Source: Sphingobacteriaceae bacterium DW12
Lineage (GTDB): Bacteria; Bacteroidota; Bacteroidia; Sphingobacteriales; Sphingobacteriaceae
Length of the DNA: 64,000 nt
Assembly: GCA_000783305.1 (NCBI GenBank)
Contig: JROE01000004.1
Coordinates: 310,001 to 374,000 of the forward strand
Direction: 5' to 3'
Translations under genes and position numbers: made by a program
Part shown: positions 19,655 through 28,319 of the stretch, one piece after another
Position numbering within the stretch: the first letter of the stretch is position 1
Layout of the letters: each line of letters opens with the position of its first letter
Notes under the pieces: model-generated
What the model saw: the letters and a program-made list of their open reading frames with translations, nothing else
Database searches by the model: none
Told to the model about the DNA's origin: nothing

Positions 19655-20611
19655 CTAAAAATCCAAATACAGCGCTTCATTCACAGGCTTCGGCCATAGC
19701 CTTCTCGGGTACACCCCATCCGCTATCAATTGTCGAATACTTGCTTGTACTATTGCCTTGTCCTCTTTATAGGTCACGCCAAACCATTTGGAGGAAGTTG
19801 GCAGCACTGCAAATTTCGCCATCTGCTTCTTTACCATGTAGTCTGGAATATTGGGAATAAAAAATTCGGCTTTCGGGTTATCTTGGTTCTCTGCCACGAA
19901 AGCTGGAAACAGCTCCTTTGCCACTTCGATTACTTTGGGGGTGAATCCCCAAAAGTTCATGGATACCCTTGTCTCTTTAGGGAGTATCACCTCTTGGTCG
20001 TCCGAGCGGTAGACAATATGCATGTCCTCTCCTTCGTCTTTACGGTATATATTGGTACGTTCGGTCACGCTCGTCATCTGTCCTGCACCATTCACCTCGC
20101 ATACCCCTCGTGATACATATCCATAGTCGGATAGCGTATTTCCTATTTCAAAACCTACCAAGGCCATTTGTCCATCTGTTGCTTCATTCGTCAAGAAATC
20201 AGCCATCCGTTCGAAAGCATCATAACCATAGAAATCATCGGCATTGATGACACAGAATGGGCCATCCACATGCTCATGCGCACTCATTACCGCATGTGCC
20301 GTGCCCCACGGTTTTTGCCGCTCGATGTGCATTTCCACGCCAAATTTACGTAGGTCAAAATTCTGAAAAGCATAGGCTATCTCTATTTCCTTCGGAAGCC
20401 TATCGCCCACATTTTGCTGCATGATCGTTAAGAATTCTTCCCGGATGACAAATACGATCTTGCCGAATCCAGCGCGGACCGCATCGTATATAGAATAGTC
20501 GATAATTTTTTCTTGGTAAGGACCAATGCTTTCCACTTGTTTAGCAGAGCCGTATCGGCTAGCCATTCCAGCGGCCAATATGACCAGCGTAGGTTTTTCT
20601 TTTTTTATCAT
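19655..20611 (-). CDS. Sugar nucleotidyltransferase (NTP_transferase family)
   Basis: 318 residues. The N-terminus has the nucleotide-binding signature LVILAAGMASRYGSAKQ, followed by FCVINADDFYGYDAF (metal-binding Asp region, about 112-126) and SMNFWGFTPKV. It should activate a sugar-1-phosphate to an NDP-sugar; homologues in Bacteroidota are often annotated as UTP-glucose-1-phosphate uridylyltransferase-like, but specificity cannot be read here. It is the last gene of the polysaccharide locus before the terminator. Confidence 0.88.
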   Translation of the reverse strand: MIKKEKPTLVILAAGMASRYGSAKQVESIGPYQEKIIDYSIYDAVRAGFGKIVFVIREEFLTIMQQNVGDRLPKEIEIAYAFQNFDLRKFGVEMHIERQKPWGTAHAVMSAHEHVDGPFCVINADDFYGYDAFERMADFLTNEATDGQMALVGFEIGNTLSDYGYVSRGVCEVNGAGQMTSVTERTNIYRKDEGEDMHIVYRSDDQEVILPKETRVSMNFWGFTPKVIEVAKELFPAFVAENQDNPKAEFFIPNIPDYMVKKQMAKFAVLPTSSKWFGVTYKEDKAIVQASIRQLIADGVYPRRLWPKPVNEALYLDF

Positions 20612-20702
20612 AGGGTGTGATCTGGTCTACTTGGATTTTTGGAGAATCCAGTAGTACGGTACAAAAATTAAAACATGTATCAGCCTATAACAAGTTTGAT
20701 GC

Positions 20703-20980
20703 CAACTCTTTCCCCTTCCTCGTCACTCCGAACTTGATTCGGAGTCCGCCTGTCATAGGCAATACACCACTTCCAACTCTTCCCCACCCCGTCACTCCGA
20801 AGTTGATTCGGAGTCTGCCCGTCAATGCAATACACCACTTCCAACTCTTTCCCCTCCCCGTCACTCCGAACTTGATTCGGAGTCTGCCTATCAAATGCGA
20901 TACACCACTTCCAACTCTTTCCCCACCCCGTCACTCCGAACTTGATTCGGAGTCTACCTGTCAAATGCAATACACCACGT
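20703..20980. repeat. Tandem array of four ~70-bp hairpin units
   Basis: Four units with hairpin starts at 20722, 20791, 20860 and 20930 (steps 69, 69, 70 bp). Each has CCAACTCTT(T)CCCC, the ACTCCGAA...TTCGGAGT hairpin, and a tail CTGTCAAATGCAATACACCA with small differences. Unit two has G instead of C at the first loop base. Open reading frames across the array are artefacts of periodicity. Confidence 0.9.
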
Positions 20981-21022
20981 CAAGCTCCTAACCCCTAGTC
21001 TCTACTATCTAATCCCTAGCCC
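20981..21022. repeat. CTAACTCC tract
   Basis: Degenerate words CTAACCCCTAGTCTCTACTATCTAATCCC lead directly to the stop codon of the cupin gene. C-rich strand on plus, as in all other tracts. Confidence 0.65.
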
Positions 21023-21448
21023 CTACACCAACCTATTCACAAAATAACCCACTGGCCAGGTGTGGTCGTCCAGCTTAGCATTCTCGATACCATAGTCTGC
21101 GAATACCAGCAGCTCACTATTTGGTTCTAGTGCTCGAAAAGCTGTACCATATCCCACCGGTACGTGGAGTACACGATGTTCTGTGACATGGATGACTTCC
21201 CTTTGTATGGCCAAATCTGGAGATGCATTCTCCCAATTATCGATTTCGACCAAGTCTACGGCGAATGCCCCCGACAAGACATAAAACCAGCGCTGCTCTA
21301 TACGATGCGCACGCCAGCCCCTGACCAGCTCGGTATCTGCATTTTGAATGATGTAGAATCGTTTGACTTGCGACATATCAAAGTCATTCACAAATCGGAT
21401 TTGACCTCTATGGTCTTTGGCAATGCCGCCTGTAATAAAATTTATCAT
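21023..21448 (-). CDS. WxcM/RmlC-like cupin sugar isomerase or epimerase
   Basis: 141-residue single-domain cupin. It resembles the WxcM/FdtA group of dTDP-4-keto-6-deoxyhexose isomerases and more distantly RmlC: ITGGIAKDHRGQIRFVNDF at the start, RGWRAHRIEQRWFYVLSG in the middle, and LHVPVGYGTAFRALEP near the end. FdtA-type enzymes usually show an HAHK pair where this protein has RAHR, so only one His is kept. It probably acts on a dTDP-keto sugar supplied by the RmlA route. No partner transaminase or RmlB is in the window. Confidence 0.75.
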   Translation of the reverse strand: MINFITGGIAKDHRGQIRFVNDFDMSQVKRFYIIQNADTELVRGWRAHRIEQRWFYVLSGAFAVDLVEIDNWENASPDLAIQREVIHVTEHRVLHVPVGYGTAFRALEPNSELLVFADYGIENAKLDDHTWPVGYFVNRLV

Positions 21449-21482
21449 GTTTAATTGGCGTTAGTAATTAGATTTGGAGGGG

Positions 21483-21848
21483 TTAGACGATAGTTCTTCT
21501 ATATTTTATAAGACCATTTATCATTTTGCCCACTTCCTCCACCTTAGGACACGGCTCTTTGTATGTATCTTCGTCTAAATATTGAAGTTGATGAGCGATA
21601 AGCATTTGTGTATCCAGTTCGGCACAGCTACCAGAAGCTATAAAGAGGAATTGGATAAACTCTTTATTAGTTTGTCTTGCAGCGCCCTCCGCAATATTAG
21701 AAGGGATAGACACTGCAGATCTTCGTATCTGGGAAGTAATAGCGTAGATTTCTTCTTTAGGAAATAGAGAAGTAGCCTGATAGACTTCGGTTACCAAAGA
21801 CACTGATTTTTTCCATACCTCTAAATCTTTATGTGAACCATTTCCCAT
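21483..21848 (-). CDS. Four-helix-bundle protein (23S rRNA intervening-sequence family)
   Basis: 121 residues with the family hallmarks HKDLEVWKKSVSL, ITSQIRRSAVSIPSNIAEGAAR and FLFIASGSCAELDTQ. The family was first found inside 23S rRNA intervening sequences, but free-standing copies are frequent in surface polysaccharide loci of Bacteroidota. No function is established. A CTAACTCC tract separates it from the next gene. Confidence 0.9.
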   Translation of the reverse strand: MGNGSHKDLEVWKKSVSLVTEVYQATSLFPKEEIYAITSQIRRSAVSIPSNIAEGAARQTNKEFIQFLFIASGSCAELDTQMLIAHQLQYLDEDTYKEPCPKVEEVGKMINGLIKYRRTIV

Positions 21849-21986
21849 ACCAAACTTAAATTAATAAAATGAAACTCCCACTCTCTATCCCTCCAACTCC
21901 TAATACCTAACACCTATCTCCTAACTCCAATTTCTCAACTCTAACTCCTAGCTACTAATTACCAACCACCAATTACTAGTCACTAG
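21849..21986. repeat. CTAACTCC tract
   Basis: 138 bp dominated by 8-11 bp words such as CTCCTAATACCTAACACCTA and CTAGTCACTAGTTACC on the plus strand, ending at the stop codon of the MraY/WecA-like gene. No gene or hairpin core inside. Confidence 0.7.
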
Positions 21987-22943
21987 TTACCCAATATACC
22001 TCTTCAACACATATCGCTTCAACATCAAATAAATAAGGCTCAATACTAGTAGCAGGCCAATTGCAAATCCCAATTGGATGGTAACACTTTCTTCTGTAAA
22101 CCGTATCACAAGTAAACCAATGATAAACTGTAGAGCTCCATATAAGAAAGACACCAATAATTTATTCACGCCGGCCTCATTCCCTAAGTATTGGTACAGA
22201 TGTGAGCGATGCGCTTGGAAAATATTTTCTCCTTTGGAGAGCCGCCGCACAATTGTCCACACCGTGTCCACTCCGTATACTACTAGGAATAATATATAAA
22301 TCAAGTTCTGGGTCTTAATTATCAAGGCAGCCAACGCAAACAGCAAGATAAAAGCAATAGCCACAGAGCCCACATCTCCCGCAAAGCACTTTGCTTTGAC
22401 CCTAAAGTTAAAAAAAGCAAATACCAATACCGAGAGCATACTATAGATTAACAAATCCCGGTCGATAAAATCGACGTGATGGCTGACCAATAGTAACAAG
22501 CCACCTACCGCTAGGCTGTAGCAAGCCGTGATTCCATTGATACCATCCATAAAATTGTAGGCATTAATAACGCCAATCACGACCACGAATGTTATCGCTA
22601 AGTAGTACCACGGCATACCAAATACATCCAGTTCATACGCCATGAGCAGTACAGATAGCAGATGGACCAATAGTCGGATTTTATTGGACAAGGTCATGAT
22701 ATCATCCGCAAAGCTCACCACTGTCATCAATGTCAGACCGAGGAAGAAATAAGGGTATTGGAATCCCGATAGGATAAAATAAGCTAACGCCCCTAAATAA
22801 AATATAATCCCACCACCTCTTAGCGTGATAGCGGTGTGCGAACTACGCTCATTCGGCTTGTCAATAATATTGAATCGATCTGCAATCCGGAAATATGCTA
22901 ATTCCGCCACAAAAAGAACTATAAAAACTACTAAATATATCAT
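21987..22943 (-). CDS. Initiating sugar-phosphate transferase (MraY/WecA/WbpL family)
   Basis: 318 residues from ATG 22943 (a GTG just upstream is also in frame). Polytopic membrane protein of about ten helices with the family motifs NERSSHTAITLRGGG, VVSFADDIMTL (Mg-binding DD), NAYNFMDGINGI, FAGDVGSVAIAF and AHRSHLYQYL. It should transfer a HexNAc-1-phosphate, plausibly QuiNAc or FucNAc as in WbpL, to undecaprenyl phosphate and start each repeat unit. The NAD-dependent reductase upstream matches the usual WbpL/WbpV pairing. Confidence 0.92.
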   Translation of the reverse strand: MIYLVVFIVLFVAELAYFRIADRFNIIDKPNERSSHTAITLRGGGIIFYLGALAYFILSGFQYPYFFLGLTLMTVVSFADDIMTLSNKIRLLVHLLSVLLMAYELDVFGMPWYYLAITFVVVIGVINAYNFMDGINGITACYSLAVGGLLLLVSHHVDFIDRDLLIYSMLSVLVFAFFNFRVKAKCFAGDVGSVAIAFILLFALAALIIKTQNLIYILFLVVYGVDTVWTIVRRLSKGENIFQAHRSHLYQYLGNEAGVNKLLVSFLYGALQFIIGLLVIRFTEESVTIQLGFAIGLLLVLSLIYLMLKRYVLKRYIG

Positions 22944-23000
22944 CACTTTATATTTGTCTAGTACCTAGTCTCTAACTTCCAACCCTCTTACTCCTAATCT
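22944..23000. repeat. CTAACTCC tract
   Basis: Words TAGTACCTAGTCTCTAAC and TTACTCCTAATCT lead into the 110-bp array that follows. Confidence 0.6.
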
Positions 23001-23549
23001 CTAACCCCTATCATCACTCTATCCTTCCCCGTCACTCCGAACTTGATTCGGAGTCTCTCCGTCATATGCAATACACCACGTTAAGCTCCTCTACCCCTAG
23101 TCATCAGCACCTAACCCCTATCATCACTCTATCCTCCCCCGTCACTCCGAACTTGATTCGGAGTCTCTCCGTTAAATGCAATACACCACGTTAAGCTCCT
23201 CTACCCCTAGTCATCAGCACCTAACCCCTATCATCACTCTATCCTCCCCCGTCACTCCGAACTTGATTCGGAGTCTCTCCGTTAAATGCAATACACCACG
23301 TTAAGCTCCTCTACCCCTAGTCATCAGCACCTAACCCCTATCATCACTCTATCCTCCCCCGTCACTCCGAACTTGATTCGGAGTCTCTCCGTTAAATGCA
23401 ATACACCACGTTAAGCTCCTCTACCCCTAGTCATCAGCACCTAACCCCTATCATCACTCTATCCTCCCCCGTCACTCCGAACTTGATTCGGAGTCTCTCC
23501 GTCATATGCAATACACCAAGTCAAGCTCTTGTCCCCTAATCACCAATAC
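23001..23549. repeat. Five tandem 110-bp units
   Basis: Units begin at 23001, 23111, 23221, 23331 and 23441, each exactly 110 bp. Units 2, 3 and 4 are identical; unit 1 differs at a few positions and unit 5 diverges in its last third. Each has a CTAACCCCTATCATCACTCT head, the ACTCCGAA-CTTGA-TTCGGAGT hairpin, a TCTCCGTTAAATGCAATACA tail, and a second CTACCCCTAG tract. There are no unique spacers. The array fills the whole gap between the reductase and the initiating transferase genes. Confidence 0.95.
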
Positions 23550-24461
23550 CTAACTCCTAGCCTCCCCAAAAGACCTTATCGTCCTCTCCAATCCCTCCTT
23601 CGCCGTCAATAGCAATTTCTCAATTCCCAAAGCCGCTTTAATCTTTTGATTCGAAACCACATAAGATTCTGTTAATTTTTTCAATCTCTCCGAATTAAGC
23701 GGCAAAGGCAATATATCTCCAATTTTGACTCCAGCTCTGATTAATCTCGCAGGGATGTTCCATAGTTTTGGAGATTTCCCTAAAGTATGTGCAATTAAGA
23801 TAACAAGCTCATTCGTCGACAAAGCCTCATCATCTGCAAAATTATACACCCCTGATTTCAGTTCTTTATTAGATATCATTTGATCTATCAAATAATTGAG
23901 ATTGTCAATACTTAAAAAAGATCGTTGATTATCAAATGCTGCAAGTGGCCATGGCAATCCTTTTTCTACCACTTTATACAACAGATTCAAATTCCCCTTA
24001 TTACCAGGTCCGTGAATCATACATGGTCTAATAATAAAAAGACGTTTACCTTCAGGTAATTGCTGAGACAAAAGATATTCTTCTGCTGCTCGTTTAGATT
24101 TTCCATACGGGGTAAAAGGCACACCGTCTATATCCTCCACCAAAACACCGTCCACACCATCCGCCACAGCTTTGACAGAGCTGAAATAGAAAAAATCTTT
24201 TATTTCTGATTTTAGGAATGCTTTGAATAAGTCAATAGTCAAATCCCTGTTGACTTTGAAATATTCTTCTGGTTGCGAGGTATTGGAAGTATCATGGGCT
24301 TTACCAGCTAAATGAATAATAACGGAAGCATCGTTATCTATATAATTACTCCAGTTTTCTTTCCTTAAAGAGAGCTCTTTAATTTTACCCGCATTATTTC
24401 TTAGGTATTGTCGTAAATTCTGTCCAACAAAGCCCGATGTGCCTGTTATAATGATTTTCAT
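23550..24461 (-). CDS. NAD-dependent epimerase/dehydratase (WbpV-like 4-keto reductase)
   Basis: 303 residues of the extended SDR family. TGTSGFVGQNL (about 7-17) binds NAD(P); FSSVKAVAD and YGKSKRAAE supply the catalytic Ser and YxxxK. In other loci such proteins next to a WbpL-type transferase reduce UDP-4-keto-6-deoxy-GlcNAc to UDP-QuiNAc or UDP-FucNAc. The D-series 4,6-dehydratase (WbpM type) it would need is not in the window. It is separated from the rest of the operon by the plus-strand DUF4838 gene. Confidence 0.85.
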   Translation of the reverse strand: MKIIITGTSGFVGQNLRQYLRNNAGKIKELSLRKENWSNYIDNDASVIIHLAGKAHDTSNTSQPEEYFKVNRDLTIDLFKAFLKSEIKDFFYFSSVKAVADGVDGVLVEDIDGVPFTPYGKSKRAAEEYLLSQQLPEGKRLFIIRPCMIHGPGNKGNLNLLYKVVEKGLPWPLAAFDNQRSFLSIDNLNYLIDQMISNKELKSGVYNFADDEALSTNELVILIAHTLGKSPKLWNIPARLIRAGVKIGDILPLPLNSERLKKLTESYVVSNQKIKAALGIEKLLLTAKEGLERTIRSFGEARS

Positions 24462-24523
24462 GATTCACCAACAATGTTAATCATTTTTTTGCTATTTTAG
24501 CTTGACATTCTCAAAATTTGTTA

Positions 24524-26206
24524 ATGAAAAAATTTGTCTTTCTCTTCATTTCCGTAATAAGCATAGTCACAACTACAGTCGCTCAGACAACTATTACATC
24601 AATCAATGCAAAAAACTACCGCATAGTTATACCAAAGGGTTACTCGGAATATGATAAGAAAGCTGCGGAGGAGCTTCAATCATTAATAAATAAATCATTA
24701 AATATTATAATCCCAATTGAGTCTGAACAGTATACCACTAAATCTTTCAACATATACATAGGCGAGACATTAGCTTCAAAAGGAATAAAAGAGCTTCTTA
24801 AAATTCGTAATGATGGGTTTTTGATAAAAGATCTGGCAAATAATAATAATCTCGTCATTCTTGGGAAGAGTAAAAAATCGTCATATTATGGCGTGCTTTC
24901 TTTTGCGGAGACTTTTTTAGGAACAGAATATCTTACTCCATCAAATCTATATATATCGAAACGGAATGAGATAAAGGTGCCTACAAACTATACGTTTTTA
25001 AGCAACCCCGATTTTGTACTAAGAGATATTCATAATAATCTTTCTAATAAGGAATTTGAGGCGGACAAATATCAAATTACTTATTTTTATAGAGAACCCA
25101 ATGATTGGGGTCTTGTAGGTCACACTTTTTTCAAATTAATTCCTAAAGAAAAGTATCTGGTGAAAAATCCGGAATTCTATAGTTTAGTTGATGATAAAAG
25201 AACCGCTTCTCAACTGTGCCTGTCTAACACAGGTTTAAGAAAAGAAATCGTAAATAATTTAAAAAAATTAATATCGCAACATCCCAAAAAAACACACTGG
25301 ATGGTAGGTCAAGAAGATGTGGGTAAATTTTGCACATGCAATGATTGTAAAGCTAATTATAAAAAATTTGGCGGTGAAAGTGGTTTGTTAATTGATTTTA
25401 TGAATTCAATATCAAATAACTTCAGAGAATACACAATAGGTACGTTCGCCTACCATGAGACTATTGCTCCGCCACGAAACATCAAACCAAATAGGAATGT
25501 ATTAATCTGTTACGCACCTATTCAAACCTTTAAAGGGGAATCGATTCTTTCAAAGAAAAATGAAAAATATGCTCAATATTTAAGACAGTGGTCAAATCTT
25601 ACCTCCAACTTAATGATATGGGAATATATTGGGAATTATAGCAATTCTATGAAACCCTATCCAATTATCGATTCATTTCAACCCAACCTATTATTGTACA
25701 AAAAATTGAATATCCATTATTTTTTTGGAGAAGACAATAATATTCCCGGAATAAGTGAATTTAAAGAACTCAAGACATATCTCCTTTCTCGATTACTGTG
25801 GGACTCTTCCGCTAATGTTGATTCTCTCATCTTCTCATTCTGTAATAAATTTTACGGAAATTCAAGCAAATATATTCTTGAATATATTTCTAAAATAAAT
25901 GAAAAATCCAAAAGTGATAATATCAGGTTTTTTGAAGGCACTTCACAATATTTAAGCTTAGATAATTTGGTTCCTTTAGAAAAAATATTGGATAAGGCAT
26001 TACAAAGCGCACAGGATGAAGAAATCAAACAGAGAATTTTAGTTCTTCAGGCATCTCTAGATTATGCATTCATAAATTATGGAAGAGATATTCATAACAA
26101 AGAATATTATAAAAGGATTGAAAGAATAAAAAAAATAAGTAAACAACAAAATTTACCTTGGATGAAGCATAACGGAAAATTGATAAATGTGGACAAGCTA
26201 CAATAA
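24524..26206 (+). CDS. Secreted DUF4838-type putative glycoside hydrolase
   Basis: 560 residues from ATG 24524 (an upstream TTG at 24518 is in frame). A signal peptide ends near TTTVAQ. The N-terminal third (about 20-140) looks like the beta-sandwich found in front of GH20/GH67-type barrels (YDKKAAEELQSLINK; NLVILGKSKKSSYYGVLSFAE). The middle resembles DUF4838: WMVGQEDVGKFCTCNDCKANY and MIWEYIGNYSNS. It is the only plus-strand gene in the polysaccharide locus, is very AT-rich, and is convergent with the WbuB-like gene with only 16 bp between. It may trim or edit the polymer; this is inference. Confidence 0.75.
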   Translation: MKKFVFLFISVISIVTTTVAQTTITSINAKNYRIVIPKGYSEYDKKAAEELQSLINKSLNIIIPIESEQYTTKSFNIYIGETLASKGIKELLKIRNDGFLIKDLANNNNLVILGKSKKSSYYGVLSFAETFLGTEYLTPSNLYISKRNEIKVPTNYTFLSNPDFVLRDIHNNLSNKEFEADKYQITYFYREPNDWGLVGHTFFKLIPKEKYLVKNPEFYSLVDDKRTASQLCLSNTGLRKEIVNNLKKLISQHPKKTHWMVGQEDVGKFCTCNDCKANYKKFGGESGLLIDFMNSISNNFREYTIGTFAYHETIAPPRNIKPNRNVLICYAPIQTFKGESILSKKNEKYAQYLRQWSNLTSNLMIWEYIGNYSNSMKPYPIIDSFQPNLLLYKKLNIHYFFGEDNNIPGISEFKELKTYLLSRLLWDSSANVDSLIFSFCNKFYGNSSKYILEYISKINEKSKSDNIRFFEGTSQYLSLDNLVPLEKILDKALQSAQDEEIKQRILVLQASLDYAFINYGRDIHNKEYYKRIERIKKISKQQNLPWMKHNGKLINVDKLQ

Positions 26207-26222
26207 TAGTATCCAATGCTGA

Positions 26223-27446
26223 TTATTGTCCGGAATCCACCTGATTCAATATTTTGATGAGACGATCTAATAATAATTCTCTTTCAAAATTATCTTCAAA
26301 ATACATTCTAGCATTACGCCCCATAGACATCCTTTTCTCAATGGATAATTTAGCAAGCCTCATTATATTTGCCGCTAATTCTTCGGAGTTACCTGGTTCT
26401 GAAACAAAACCACAGTCTGCTTCAGAAACAACTTTAGCCCCTTCGCCATCTAATGCAGCAATAATAGGCTTACTACACGCTAGGTAAGACTGTAATTTCG
26501 ATGGAATAGTCATTGAAAAGATTTCGTCTTTCTTCAATGTTACCAACAGTGCATCAGCACACGCGAAAAAATAAGGCATCTCGGCAGTAGGAAATGCTCC
26601 TATCAAGTGAAATTTCTCTGCGAGTCCTAAACGATTAATTTCAAGTTCAACAAACTCTTTCTTTCTCCCATCGCCTAAAACAACAAAATTAATGTTGTCG
26701 ACTTTCCCATTTATCAACTTTGCAGCTTTTATGACATTGTTGAAATCTTGAGCTTCTCCAATATTCCCGGCGAACATCACAGTAAAGCCAGAGTTTGGCA
26801 TTAAATTTAAATATTTTTGTCTTTTTTGAACCGTCTTATATAGTGCTTCGGTACTATTCGGAAAATAAAATATCTTATTTTTCCTAACACCCTGTTTTTC
26901 AATATAATTCCGAAATCCTTTTGATTGTATTAAAATCTTATCACTGTATTTATAAACCCACTTTGTCAGGCTATTTAATAAATTTAGTACCAAACTATTG
27001 GAGATTTGTCCAGCTGCACTCACACTTTCAGGCCATAAATCTTGGACCCAAAAATATATCGGTGCTTTAGTCAATTTTTTTATTAGTACAGCCGGTATAC
27101 CGACAGTTATTGGGGACGGTTCAAAAACAAAAATCTTATCAATCTTCTCCTTTAAAAATAGTGATTCAACAGATGCGAAAAACGCAAATGACAAATAATT
27201 CATTGCCAGTCGAATTCCCCCTCCCTTACCCCTGGGAACTAACGGAACGCGGAAAATCTTTATGCCATTCCACCTCTCTATCTTCGGAGAAAGGAAGGAA
27301 TATCCTTTATAAAAATTTCCATTGGGGTAATTAGGTTGACCTGTTAAGATAAGCACTTCAAGCCCACGCTCCTGCAATCCCAAAGCTAAATCATTGATGC
27401 GAAAAGACTCCGGCCAAAAATATTGAGAGACGATAAGGATTCGCAT
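26223..27446 (-). CDS. wbuB: GT4 glycosyltransferase, WbuB-type (putative L-FucNAc transferase)
   Basis: 407 residues with a GT-B fold: N-terminal domain MRILIVSQYFWPESFRINDLA, then WVQDLWPESV, and donor-binding C-terminal region with FAGNIGEAQDF, VLGDGRKK and IPSKLQSYLACSKPII. This matches the WbuB group, which follows the fnl genes in E. coli and adds alpha-L-FucNAc. It directly follows the L-FucNAc-type genes here; its ATG overlaps the upstream stop (TAATG), implying translational coupling. Acceptor sugar is unknown. Confidence 0.82.
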   Translation of the reverse strand: MRILIVSQYFWPESFRINDLALGLQERGLEVLILTGQPNYPNGNFYKGYSFLSPKIERWNGIKIFRVPLVPRGKGGGIRLAMNYLSFAFFASVESLFLKEKIDKIFVFEPSPITVGIPAVLIKKLTKAPIYFWVQDLWPESVSAAGQISNSLVLNLLNSLTKWVYKYSDKILIQSKGFRNYIEKQGVRKNKIFYFPNSTEALYKTVQKRQKYLNLMPNSGFTVMFAGNIGEAQDFNNVIKAAKLINGKVDNINFVVLGDGRKKEFVELEINRLGLAEKFHLIGAFPTAEMPYFFACADALLVTLKKDEIFSMTIPSKLQSYLACSKPIIAALDGEGAKVVSEADCGFVSEPGNSEELAANIMRLAKLSIEKRMSMGRNARMYFEDNFERELLLDRLIKILNQVDSGQ

Positions 27447-28315
27447 TATGAAATATTATATTGTTTATATAACTCGGGGTATTTCTTCATCCATTCGTAT
27501 TGAGCAACCAACATAGTCTCGTAATTAGAAATTGAATAATCGAAATCAGTTCTTATACTAATCAAACTTTTGTCAACTTCATATCCATCGTATGCCTCAA
27601 TTGTCATTTCATTATTACGATAAATATGATTAAACAAAAGCAATAATTGATATTTATCTATTTTCTGCGCGGGAGCAACTTGGATTAAACCTGTAATATC
27701 TTGTTCCAATATTGCATCAATCACTCTTGCAAGCTCTAGGGTTGTAACCCCCGACCAGAATGCTTTAGAGAATCCTTTCAATTTCGTCTCTTTCTCCTGC
27801 TTCATAAACCAATGGAATAGGCCAATTCCTTCATTACTTAATTCAGGCCCTATAATAGAAGTTCGAATAGTTACATCCTTATTATTTATAATTTCCCCCA
27901 AAGCTTTTGATTGGGCGTAAAATCCCAATCCATTCTTAAAGCTACCCTCTGTATAGCCACCTTCTTTGCCAGAAAAAACACAGTCAGTGCTAATGTGCAC
28001 AATTTTCGTCGATGTATCTTTTGTTATCTCTTCTAAGAAATGAGGAAAGTAACTGTTAAACCATATAGCTTTACCGGGATTATCCTCCGCATCATTATTT
28101 AATATACCAATACAATTAACTATGTAATCAAAGCGGTTAGCTTTAATTATTTCTCCCAACATCTCTGTATCTCCAACATCTAAATTAAAAATAGCCTCTG
28201 AGTCGGGAAAATTTCTTGCTAACCCAAACACATTAAACTTTCTTTCATTTTTGTAATAATTGAAAAGCATATGACCCGCCATACCCTTTATCCCAATGAT
28301 AAGTATTTTTTTCAT
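27446..28315 (-). CDS. RmlD-superfamily NDP-sugar reductase (FnlB/WbjC-like)
   Basis: 289-residue SDR. GIKGMAGHMLFNYY (about 8-21) binds the nucleotide cofactor; HISTDCVFSG and the YAQSKALGE motif (YxxxK) form the catalytic site. Between a 5-inverting dehydratase, a 2-epimerase and a WbuB-like transferase, the expected role is reduction of the 4-keto intermediate on the way to UDP-L-FucNAc or an L-sugar relative. Characterised WbjC/Cap5F proteins are about 370 residues with a C-terminal cupin; that domain is absent here, so the product may differ. Confidence 0.75.
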   Translation of the reverse strand: MKKILIIGIKGMAGHMLFNYYKNERKFNVFGLARNFPDSEAIFNLDVGDTEMLGEIIKANRFDYIVNCIGILNNDAEDNPGKAIWFNSYFPHFLEEITKDTSTKIVHISTDCVFSGKEGGYTEGSFKNGLGFYAQSKALGEIINNKDVTIRTSIIGPELSNEGIGLFHWFMKQEKETKLKGFSKAFWSGVTTLELARVIDAILEQDITGLIQVAPAQKIDKYQLLLLFNHIYRNNEMTIEAYDGYEVDKSLISIRTDFDYSISNYETMLVAQYEWMKKYPELYKQYNIS

Positions 28316-28319
28316 TAGC

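Noticed and set aside
20680..20991. Open frames across the 70-bp array on both strands (about 70-125 codons)
   Set aside because: They repeat the same 23-residue phrase because the array period is nearly a multiple of three; no start signals, and the sequence is a hairpin repeat.
23001..23549. CRISPR-like regular array
   Set aside because: The whole 110-bp unit is repeated, including what would be spacers, and no cas genes are present.
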